DNA from: Pseudonocardia cypriaca
Lineage (GTDB): Bacteria > Actinomycetota > Actinomycetes > Mycobacteriales > Pseudonocardiaceae
DNA length: 64,000 nucleotides
Direction of reading: 5' to 3'
NCBI RefSeq assembly: GCF_006717045.1
Contig: NZ_VFPH01000002.1
Coordinates: 1,240,001 to 1,304,000, forward strand
Part shown: piece by piece, positions 34,253 through 41,104 of the stretch
How the letters are laid out: each line of letters opens with the position of its first letter
Numbering within the stretch: position 1 is the first letter of the stretch
Notes under the pieces: generated by a model
What the model saw: only the letters and a program-made list of their open reading frames with translations
What the model was told of the DNA's origin: nothing
Databases searched by the model: none
Made by a program: the position numbers and the translations under genes

Positions 34253-35457
34253 GAGTTGCCCCCTCCGATCTCGCGGTCCCAGCGGTCGAACGCCGCGACG
34301 ATGTCCTTCGTGGCGAGCGGGGTGGCCTTCGGGTTGTTCGCGATCAGCGCCTCGTACTCGGGGCGGCCGAACTGGCGGATCACCTGCTGCGACTCCGGCG
34401 GCGCCATCTCCAGGGTGACGCCCTCGACGGCCGGGCCCGGGTAGAAGTAGCCGGTGTCGTAGGCCTTCGCCTGCTGCTCAGGCGTGAGCATGAACGAGAT
34501 CAGCGCGAGCAGGGCGGCCTGCTTGTCGGCCGAGACGCCCTTCGGGACGGCGGCGTAGTGCGCGTCGGTGACCCAGGTGAAGCCGTCGAGCGTGCCCACC
34601 TTGTAGTCGGCGGGCACGGTGCCCAGCGCGCGCGGGTTGATGTCCCAGCCGGTGGTGGAGGCGATGATGTCGTAGGTGCCGTTGGCCAGGTTCTTCATCG
34701 TGTCGGCCGTGCCGGTCGGGTAGGACGTGATCGTCTTGTCCAGCTCGGCGAGGTACGCCCAGGTCTTCTGCCACCCGTTGACGGGGTCCTTCGGGTCGGA
34801 GTCGCCGAGGATGTAGGGCAGGCCCATGAGGAAGGTGCGGCCGGGCCCGGAGTTCGCCGGCCGGGCGTAACCGACCTTGCCGGGGTTGGCCTGCGCGTAG
34901 GCGAGCAGCTCCTGCGCGGTCTTCGGCGGGTTCGGCACCCGGTCCGGGGCGTACTCGATGAGCGGCCCCGACGGGTAGTACGTGACGACGACGCCGAAGT
35001 CCCCGGCCAGCTGCTGCATCGCCGCAGCCGGCTCCTGGTAGTCCTGCATCCCCTTCAGCCGGTCGGCGAACTGCGGCAGCAGCGGCGTGAACAGGCCCTG
35101 CTCGGTGCCGGCGGACAGGCCGTCGGTGCCGGTGAGCACCATGTCGATGCCGAGCCGGCCTGCGTCCTGCTGCGCCTTGATCTTGCCGGCCATCTCGGGC
35201 GCGGCGGCCTTCTCCGTGGTCACGCGCGACACGATGTCCGGGTTCTTCGCCACGAAGTCGTCGATCATCCCCTGCGTGAGCTGCAGGTTGCCGGCGACGT
35301 CGAGGATGTTGAGCGTCACCGGCTGGGACGGGCGCTCCGGTACCTCACCCGCCGGCACCTGCGCGGCGCCCGGTCCCTCGGGGGCGCCGCAGCCGGCCAG
35401 CAGCAGGATCGCGCTGATCCCGCCCGCTGTGATTGCCCTGCGCCAATGCATGGTCAT
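34249..35457 (-). CDS. ABC transporter substrate-binding lipoprotein
   Basis: A 402-residue extracellular binding protein. The N-terminus is a lipoprotein signal, MHWRRAITAGGISAILLLAG before the lipidated Cys (LLLAGCG, residue 23). The mature part is an extracellular solute-binding protein family 1 type (VTLNILDVAGNLQLTQGMID; GFTWVTDAHYAAVPKG; FMLTPEQQAKAYDTGYFYPG), the kind used for polyamines, Fe(III) or phosphonates. It lies 18 bases after lacI and overlaps the ATPase gene. The ligand is not evident from sequence. Confidence 0.88.
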   Translation of the reverse strand: MTMHWRRAITAGGISAILLLAGCGAPEGPGAAQVPAGEVPERPSQPVTLNILDVAGNLQLTQGMIDDFVAKNPDIVSRVTTEKAAAPEMAGKIKAQQDAGRLGIDMVLTGTDGLSAGTEQGLFTPLLPQFADRLKGMQDYQEPAAAMQQLAGDFGVVVTYYPSGPLIEYAPDRVPNPPKTAQELLAYAQANPGKVGYARPANSGPGRTFLMGLPYILGDSDPKDPVNGWQKTWAYLAELDKTITSYPTGTADTMKNLANGTYDIIASTTGWDINPRALGTVPADYKVGTLDGFTWVTDAHYAAVPKGVSADKQAALLALISFMLTPEQQAKAYDTGYFYPGPAVEGVTLEMAPPESQQVIRQFGRPEYEALIANNPKATPLATKDIVAAFDRWDREIGGGNS

Positions 35458-35475
35458 CGGGTGGTTCCCTTCGTC

Positions 35476-36465
35476 TCAGGAGTTGGGCGCGACGCCCGTC
35501 GTGCCGCGCACGATGAGCTGAGTGGGCAGTTGACGGTGCATCGGGCCCGAATCGGGACCCGCGTCGAGCAGTGACAGCAGCAGCCCGACGGTGGCCCGGC
35601 CGGCCGCTCGCTTGGGCACGGAGACCGTGGTGAGGGCGGGGTGGCTCATGGCCGACATCCCGATGTCGTCGCACCCGACCACGCTCATGGCCGACGGCAC
35701 CGGGATGCCGCGGACGCCGAGGCGGCTGAGCAGGCCGAGCGCGACGAGGTCGTTGTAGGCGATCACGGCGGTGGCCCCGGACGCGACCGCGAGGTCGGCC
35801 GCCGCGACGCCGCCCTCGAACTGCGGCGGGAAGTGCCCGAGGTGCACGAGGTCGATCGCGCCCGCCTCCGCGCTGCGGCGCAGCCCGCTCTCCCGCTGCG
35901 CGTTCGACCACGACGTGCGCGGGCCGGCGACGAATGCGACGCGGCGGTGCCCCAGCGCCGCGAGGTGTTCGAGGGCCTGCCGCATGCCGTCGGCGTTGTC
36001 GACGGTGACGCTCGGCCGCTCGCCCGCCTCGCGGTTCATCAGCACGAGCGTGGTGTCGGGGTCGACGCCGGCGAGCTCGTCGTCGGGCGCCCGCGGCGAG
36101 CAGAGGATCAGGCCGTCCACCTGCTTGGCGAGCGCCCGCAGCAGGTCGACCTCCACGCCGGGCTCCTCGTCGGTGTCGGCGATGAACACCGAGTGGTCCG
36201 CCGCCCGCGCCGCGGCCTGCACGCCCTTCACGACCGCCGCGAAGAACGGGTTCGACAGGTCAGGGACGATCAGGCCGAGGTTGCCCGTGCGCCCGGTGAT
36301 CAGGCCCCGCGCCGCCCGGTTGGGCCGGTAGCCCAGCTCCCGCGCGGCCGCCTCCACCCGGGCCCGCGTGGTGGCACGCACCAGGTCGGGCATCGAGAGC
36401 GCCCGGGAGACGGTGGCCTGCGAGACCCCTGCCGCACGGGCGACGTCCCGGATCGTCGGCGCCAC
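35476..36465 (-). CDS. LacI-family transcriptional regulator
   Basis: A 329-residue LacI/GalR protein. The N-terminal helix-turn-helix is TIRDVARAAGVSQATVSRAL with the hinge RPNRAARGLITGRTG, followed by the effector-binding domain (LGLIVPDLSNPFFAAVVKG; ALTTVSVPKRAAGRATV). The GTG start has a GGAGG site four bases upstream. It is first in the ABC importer operon, with LacI-type half-sites upstream, so autoregulation with repression of the importer is likely. The inducer is probably the imported substrate. Confidence 0.92.
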   Translation of the reverse strand: MAPTIRDVARAAGVSQATVSRALSMPDLVRATTRARVEAAARELGYRPNRAARGLITGRTGNLGLIVPDLSNPFFAAVVKGVQAAARAADHSVFIADTDEEPGVEVDLLRALAKQVDGLILCSPRAPDDELAGVDPDTTLVLMNREAGERPSVTVDNADGMRQALEHLAALGHRRVAFVAGPRTSWSNAQRESGLRRSAEAGAIDLVHLGHFPPQFEGGVAAADLAVASGATAVIAYNDLVALGLLSRLGVRGIPVPSAMSVVGCDDIGMSAMSHPALTTVSVPKRAAGRATVGLLLSLLDAGPDSGPMHRQLPTQLIVRGTTGVAPNS

Positions 36466-36504
36466 GGAGCCTCCGTCGTTGGTCGGCCATTGCGCACGGA
36501 AGTC

Positions 36505-36517
36505 TGAAACCGTTTAC
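36505..36517. promoter_or_regulatory. LacI-type operator candidate, proximal
   Basis: TGAAACCGTTTAC with the perfect core AAAC-C-GTTT, 40 bases upstream of the lacI start. A TTGACT hexamer on the minus strand (36524-36529) next to it could be the -35 element, so bound repressor would cover the promoter. Confidence 0.55.
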
Positions 36518-36573
36518 GGCCGGAGTCAACCCCCTCTTGCCAGGAGAGTCGACGGACGAGGAAGTGCGGTGGA

Positions 36574-36586
36574 TGTAAGCGTTGCA
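36574..36586. promoter_or_regulatory. LacI-type operator candidate, distal
   Basis: TGTAAGCGTTGCA, an imperfect inverted repeat of LacI/GalR form, 109 bases upstream of lacI. With the proximal site it could support looping. Confidence 0.4.
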
Positions 36587-36597
36587 ATCCTTTCCAC

Positions 36598-37602
36598 TCA
36601 CCGCACGCGGATGGCGGGGGCCTCCGACTTGCCGTACTCCTCGCGCAGCGCGGGGAGCAGCTCCCGCTCGGCGAAGGCCAGGTAGCCGGGCTGCGTCTCA
36701 CCGCCCACCTGCACCAGGGCGACGTGGGTGAAACCCGCATCGACGAACGGGCGCACGGCCTCGACGTGCGCCGCCACGTCCGGCCCGCACGGGATCGCGC
36801 CCGCGACGTCGTCGGGCGTCACGAACTGGGTGGCCGCGGCGAACGCGGCAGTGCCGGGCAGCTCGGCGTTGACCTTCCAGCCGCCCGCGAACCAGCGGAA
36901 CTGGTCGTGGGCGCGTGCCACCGCCGCGTCGCGCTCCGGGTCCCAGCACATCGGCTGCTGGCCGATCTTGGGCAGGACCGTGCCCGCGGCCGAGTCGAAT
37001 GCCCGCACCAGCTCCGGCTGCGGCTCGACGGCGATCATCGCGTCGGCCACCCGCGCGAACGACCCCACGGACTGCTCCCCCGACACCGCCACGGCGATCG
37101 GGACGCCGGCCTCGGGACAGTCCCACAGCTTCGCGGAGTCGACGCGGTAGTGCGTGCCGCTGCGGTTGACGTAACCGCCGGCGAACAGCTCCCCGATGAT
37201 CTCGAGAGCTTCCCCGAGCATCTCGTGCCGCACGTTCACCGGCGGCCACCCGGCCCCGATCACGTGCTCGTTCAGGTTCTCGCCCGAGCCGAGCCCGAGG
37301 CAGAAGCGACCGTCGCCCGCGAGCAGTGCGACGGTCGCCGCCTGCTGCGCCACGACCACCGGGTGGTAGCGCATGATCGGGCACGTCACGTACGTCATGA
37401 GCGGGATCCGCTCGGTGGCCGCCGCCACGGCTCCCAGCACCGGCCACGCGTTCGGCGCGTGCCCCTGGCTGTCCAGCCACGGGAAGTAGTGGTCGCTGAT
37501 CACCGCGAAGTCGAAGCCCGCGTCCTCCGCCCCGACCGCGTCGGACACGAGCTCGTGGGGTCCGCGCTGCTCGCAGAGCAAGGAGTAGCCGAAGGCGACC
37601 AT
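36598..37602 (-). CDS. F420-dependent LLM-class oxidoreductase
   Basis: A 334-residue luciferase-like (LLM) oxidoreductase. It begins FGYSLLCEQRGPHELV, has FAVISDHYFPWLDSQGHAPN near 32 and GDGRFCLGLGSGENLNEHVI near 98, the pattern of F420-using members close to F420 glucose-6-phosphate dehydrogenase-like proteins. The ATG at 37602 has a GGGAGG site; the upstream frame extension is discarded. It transfers hydride between F420 and an unknown substrate. It stands alone, 84 bases after the azoreductase gene on the same strand. Confidence 0.88.
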   Translation of the reverse strand: MVAFGYSLLCEQRGPHELVSDAVGAEDAGFDFAVISDHYFPWLDSQGHAPNAWPVLGAVAAATERIPLMTYVTCPIMRYHPVVVAQQAATVALLAGDGRFCLGLGSGENLNEHVIGAGWPPVNVRHEMLGEALEIIGELFAGGYVNRSGTHYRVDSAKLWDCPEAGVPIAVAVSGEQSVGSFARVADAMIAVEPQPELVRAFDSAAGTVLPKIGQQPMCWDPERDAAVARAHDQFRWFAGGWKVNAELPGTAAFAAATQFVTPDDVAGAIPCGPDVAAHVEAVRPFVDAGFTHVALVQVGGETQPGYLAFAERELLPALREEYGKSEAPAIRVR

Positions 37603-37686
37603 GACACGTCCTCCCGGGTCGGCTGCACTCGCCTTCGCGATACCCCCGCGAGGGCCCACCTACCCGAGGAGCACGCCGTTCGTCGG

Positions 37687-38349
37687 TTACCGGGCGGCGG
37701 TTGCGGGGGCGACGCGCTCGGCGAGGGCGCGACCGGTGGCGGCGGCGTCCTCCATCGCCCGGGCACGGGACGCGGCGGCGAGCTCGCGCAGGTGGGCCAT
37801 CTCCGGCTTCATCTCGGCCAGCGTCAGCTCGGCGGCCACCACGGTGACGTCGGCGCCGAGCACGTCACCGAAGATGCGCTGCACGTAGGGCGTGCCGTGG
37901 TCCCACCCCTCGCGCGGGGTGCCGGGGCCGTAGCCGCCGCCCCGCGAGACCACGACGGTGACCGGCCGGCCGGTGAGCGGGGCGGAACCGGGAGCGAAGC
38001 GCGGATCGGTGAGCACGAGGTCGATCCACATCTTCAGGTTCTGCGAGACGCCGAAGTTGTACAGCGGCGCCGCGATGAGGGCGGCGTCGGCGTCGAGCAG
38101 CTCGTCCGCGAGCGACGAGGCCAGCGTGACGGCGGCCCGCTGCTGGGGGGTGCGCTCGCCCTCGGGGGTGAACAAGGCGGACACCGCGAGCGGCCACGCG
38201 TCGGCCGGCACCGGGTTCGCTGCGAGGTCGAGGCGAACCACCTTCGGCTCGGGGTGGTGGTCGCGCCATGCGCGCTCCACCGCGTCGGCCACGGCCCGGC
38301 TCACGGACGCGTCGCCCTGGATGCTGCTGTCCAACCGGAACAAGGTCAT
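37687..38349 (-). CDS. azoR: FMN-dependent NADH azoreductase
   Basis: A 220-residue flavodoxin-like NADH:quinone/azo oxidoreductase of the AcpD/AzoR family: FRLDSSIQGDASVSRAVADA at the start for FMN phosphate binding, PLYNFGVSQNLKMWIDLVL near 95, and VSRGGGYGPGTPREGWDHGT near 138. It reduces quinones and azo or nitro compounds with NADH. It is divergent from a MarR regulator, and a perfect inverted repeat lies 35 bases upstream of its start; MarR-controlled azoreductases answering electrophiles or quinones are a known arrangement. Confidence 0.9.
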   Translation of the reverse strand: MTLFRLDSSIQGDASVSRAVADAVERAWRDHHPEPKVVRLDLAANPVPADAWPLAVSALFTPEGERTPQQRAAVTLASSLADELLDADAALIAAPLYNFGVSQNLKMWIDLVLTDPRFAPGSAPLTGRPVTVVVSRGGGYGPGTPREGWDHGTPYVQRIFGDVLGADVTVVAAELTLAEMKPEMAHLRELAAASRARAMEDAAATGRALAERVAPATAAR

Positions 38350-38383
38350 CGAGACTCCTCCACGAGATGTGCGCTGGCTTCCA

Positions 38384-38406
38384 GATCGTCTGTTACGCAG
38401 ACGATC
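38384..38406. promoter_or_regulatory. Perfect inverted repeat, MarR operator candidate
   Basis: GATCGTCTG-ttacg-CAGACGATC, nine-base perfect arms with a five-base spacer, between azoR (start 38349) and marR (start 38455). Length and spacing fit MarR dimers, and the position allows repression of both genes. Confidence 0.7.
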
Positions 38407-38454
38407 GTGTCAACAGAGCGTCTCGGACGACACATTCCCCGGTACGATCGGCGT

Positions 38455-38937
38455 GTGACCAGCCCCTCGAACGTCGAGTCCGACCTGGGCTGGGTGCTGG
38501 GCACGATCACGCGCTCCTACCTGCGCATCGCCGCCCAAGCGGTGGCCGACCTCCCCGGCGGCCCACGCGGCTACCAGGTCCTCACCTCCGCGGCCCGGGG
38601 CGACGCGGGCACCCAGCTCGCGATGGCCCAACACCTCGGCGTCGACCGCACCGTGATGACCTACCTCCTCGACGACCTCGAGAAGGCGGGGCTCGTCGAG
38701 CGCAAGCCCGACCCCGCCGACCGCCGCGCCCGGCGGGTCGTGCTCACCGAGGCCGGCACGGCTCGGCTCTGCGACGTCGAGCGCCGGCTGCGCAGGGTCG
38801 AGGAGCACGTCCTCGGCCCGCTCGACCCGGCCGAGCGCGACACCCTGCGCGCGCTCCTGCAGCGGGTCGCCGTCGCCACCGGCGACGAGCGCACCGACGC
38901 GTGCTCGGTGGCCGAGGAGATCCAGAACAGCTGCTGA
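38455..38937 (+). CDS. MarR-family regulator
   Basis: A 160-residue winged-helix regulator. The DNA-binding part reads QLAMAQHLGVDRTVMTYLLDDLEKAGLVERKPDP with the wing DRRARRVVLTEAG. The GTG at 38455 gives the best fit. It is divergent from azoR and probably represses it through the repeat at 38384-38406. Only one Cys precedes the far C-terminus (in LCDVERRL), plus two near the end, so redox sensing is possible but not shown. Confidence 0.88.
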   Translation: MTSPSNVESDLGWVLGTITRSYLRIAAQAVADLPGGPRGYQVLTSAARGDAGTQLAMAQHLGVDRTVMTYLLDDLEKAGLVERKPDPADRRARRVVLTEAGTARLCDVERRLRRVEEHVLGPLDPAERDTLRALLQRVAVATGDERTDACSVAEEIQNSC

Positions 38938-38973
38938 AGCGTCGAACCCCCGGATCGCGGGTAGGCGGGTGGC

Positions 38974-39309
38974 ATGGCCGATGTCGACGACGAGCTGTGG
39001 GACGAGTTCCACCGGGTGGTCAACATGACCTCGCGCGAGCTCTCCGAGTGGCTGCGCACCCGGGACGCCGGTGAGGAGGGTGAGGAGCTGCCCGACCAGG
39101 CCGGAACCCCGACCGGGCAGCAGGTGCTCGCCATCCTGGGCAAGCGCCGCCAGGACCTGACCCCGCACGACACGGACGTGATGCGGCGTGTGGTGGACCG
39201 CGTGCACGCCCAGCGCCGCGACGACCTGGAGCCGACGGCCGGGCAGTCCGGATGGCGGCACCGGCTGATGTCGCTGGGGCACGACCCGCTCAAGCCGGTC
39301 GCGTCCTGA
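38974..39309 (+). CDS. DUF3140 family protein
   Basis: A 111-residue acidic protein recognised as DUF3140: DELWDEFHRVVNMTSRELSEWLRTR at the N-terminus, GQQVLAILGKRRQDLTPHD in the middle, and GWRHRLMSLGHDPLK at the end. The family is found in actinobacteria and some other soil bacteria, often proposed to bind DNA, without proof. Its 3' end overlaps the convergent imine reductase gene by 20 bases. Confidence 0.85.
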   Translation: MADVDDELWDEFHRVVNMTSRELSEWLRTRDAGEEGEELPDQAGTPTGQQVLAILGKRRQDLTPHDTDVMRRVVDRVHAQRRDDLEPTAGQSGWRHRLMSLGHDPLKPVAS

Positions 39310-40153
39310 TCACGTCGATCATCCGGGTCCAGGAGTCCTTGCCGTAGCCGGCCGCGATCATGCGGTCGTAGAGGGACTTCACGGCCGCCGGAAGGGCCAC
39401 GTCCTGACCGGCGGCCGCGACGGCGCCTGCGATGTGGTCGACGCCCACCGCCATCATCTGGGCGGACGCGCCCTCGTCCGGGTGGTCACCCGCGTCGATG
39501 TTGCCCGCCGCCTCGGCGAACGACGACCGCGCCAGCTGGACCAGCTCGTCAGCGAGCGGCGCGTACTCCCGCGCCGTCACGCCCGCCGTGCCGAGCAGCG
39601 CCGCACCCTGCACGAACGCGGCCAGCGTGGTGACGAAGACGTGCACGAGGGCCTGGTAGAACAGCTGGGCGAGGGCCGGGTCGCTCCCGCGGTGGTCGGC
39701 CCGCCCGATCACCCGCAACGTGGGCTCGTGGGCCTCGAAGGCCGACCGCGGTCCGCTGTAGAACACGTACGCCCCGTCCGTGCCCACCACCTCGGCCGGG
39801 ACCATGATCCCGCCGACCAGCAGCTCGGCCCCGCGCTCCGCGAGCCAGACCGCGGCGTCCCGGGAGGCCTGCGGCGTGTCCGAGCTCAGGTTGACGATCA
39901 CCTTGCCGGCCAGCGCGTCGCCGACGTGGCCGAGGATCTCGTACATGGCTCCGTAGTGGGTGAGGCTGAGCAGCACGAGCGGGCTCGCGGCCACCGCCTC
40001 GGCCGGGGTCGCGGCCCGGGTCGCACCCGCCTCGACGAGCTCGTCGGCGCGGCTCGCGGTGCGGTTCCAGACCGTGACGGGGTGGCCGGCGGCGAGGTAC
40101 GCCCGCACCATGGCCCGGCCCATCGGGCCCAGACCGATCATCGTGATGCTCAC
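39290..40153 (-). CDS. Imine reductase, Tyr-type (NADPH)
   Basis: A 287-residue beta-hydroxyacid dehydrogenase-fold protein of the imine reductase (IRED) group: GLGPMGRAMVRAYLAAGHPV and VTVWNRTASRADELVEAGA for NADPH binding, then a helical C-terminal dimer domain. The catalytic position lies in LAQLFYQALVHVFVTTL, where Tyr takes the place that is Asp in the neighbour; in studied IREDs Tyr at this site is typical of S-selective enzymes. The GTG start overlaps the second IRED gene by GTGA, so the two are made together. The natural imine substrate is unknown. Confidence 0.85.
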   Translation of the reverse strand: MSITMIGLGPMGRAMVRAYLAAGHPVTVWNRTASRADELVEAGATRAATPAEAVAASPLVLLSLTHYGAMYEILGHVGDALAGKVIVNLSSDTPQASRDAAVWLAERGAELLVGGIMVPAEVVGTDGAYVFYSGPRSAFEAHEPTLRVIGRADHRGSDPALAQLFYQALVHVFVTTLAAFVQGAALLGTAGVTAREYAPLADELVQLARSSFAEAAGNIDAGDHPDEGASAQMMAVGVDHIAGAVAAAGQDVALPAAVKSLYDRMIAAGYGKDSWTRMIDVIRTRPA

Positions 40154-41034
40154 GTGGTGCTCCGTCTCGTGAAGAGGAGTTCGATGAGGCCGGCGTTGTC
40201 CTCGTGGCCGTGGCCCTCGGCGGTGCGGCGCAGCATCAGCGGGTAGAGCGGCGCGAGCAGCTCAGGGCTCACGCCCTGCTCGTGCGCCGCGTCGATCAGG
40301 TTGTGGTAGGCCGCGGCCTGCATGCCGAGGTTCGAGACGACGTCGCGGGTGTAGTCGCGCGAGTCGACCAGCTCGGCGGTCCGCTCGTGGAACCCGCCGA
40401 CCATGGCCATCCACCGCTGCAGCAGCGGCGCGAACTCGGCGGCCCGCACACCTGCCGAGCGGACCATCGCGAACGCGTGCAGCTCCCCCATGCTCGCGCC
40501 GTACATGGCGCTGAGCAGCGCGATGTCGTAGAGCGCCGCCATCCCGTGGTCGCTGCCGACGTACCGGCTCTCGCCGAGGGCGTCCAGCGCGTCCCGATGG
40601 GCGGTGAACACCTCCTCGGGGCCGCTGTAGAGCACGAACGCCCCTGGCCCACCGATCATCGGCGGCACGGCCATGATCCCGCCGTCGAGCAGCGCGAACC
40701 CGTGTTCCCCCGCCCAACCGCCCAGCTCGCGGCCCTGGCCGGGGGTGCCGTTCGTCAGGTTCACGACCACGCGGCCGGCCAGGGCACCGGTCACGGGGTC
40801 GAGGGTCTGGTGCACGGACCGGTGGTCCCACAGGCACGCCACCACCAGCCCGCTCGCCCGCACGGCCTCCTCCGCCGTCGCGACCTCGGTGGCCCCCCGG
40901 GCCACCAGCTCCCCCGCCTTGCCGGGGGTGCGGTTCCACACCGTCACCGGGCGGCCCGCGGCGAGGAACGCCCCGGCGAGCGCCGATCCCATCGCGCCGA
41001 GACCGAGCACGGTCACGGCCTTGTCGTCTGTCAT
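40150..41034 (-). CDS. Imine reductase, Asp-type (NADPH)
   Basis: A 294-residue IRED. The NADPH motif is GLGAMGSALAGAFLAAGRPV with VWNRTPGKAGELVARGA. The catalytic segment GMAALYDIALLSAMYG carries Asp, as in studied R-selective IREDs. The ATG at 41034 is used because the longer open frame upstream crosses the regulator gene on the other strand. It is divergent from the SARP regulator 70 bases away, with three 11-bp-spaced repeats between, and is translationally coupled to the Tyr-type enzyme. Confidence 0.87.
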   Translation of the reverse strand: MTDDKAVTVLGLGAMGSALAGAFLAAGRPVTVWNRTPGKAGELVARGATEVATAEEAVRASGLVVACLWDHRSVHQTLDPVTGALAGRVVVNLTNGTPGQGRELGGWAGEHGFALLDGGIMAVPPMIGGPGAFVLYSGPEEVFTAHRDALDALGESRYVGSDHGMAALYDIALLSAMYGASMGELHAFAMVRSAGVRAAEFAPLLQRWMAMVGGFHERTAELVDSRDYTRDVVSNLGMQAAAYHNLIDAAHEQGVSPELLAPLYPLMLRRTAEGHGHEDNAGLIELLFTRRSTT

Positions 41035-41057
41035 GGACCAAGCGTCGGCGCCGGTGC

Positions 41058-41086
41058 GCACGGTCCACGCACGGAAGGCGCACGCC
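41058..41086. promoter_or_regulatory. Triple direct repeat, 11-bp period (SARP site candidate)
   Basis: GCACGGT at 41058, GCACGGA at 41069 and GCACGCC at 41080, each exactly 11 bases apart. It fills the gap between the Asp-type IRED (start 41034) and the SARP regulator (start 41105). Heptamers repeated each helical turn are what OmpR-like SARP winged helices bind. Confidence 0.6.
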
Positions 41087-41104
41087 GCAGTTACCGTGGC
41101 CCCT

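Noticed and set aside
36541..36600. Riboswitch before the lacI/ABC operon
   Set aside because: The leader is too short and its symmetry is explained by LacI-type sites.
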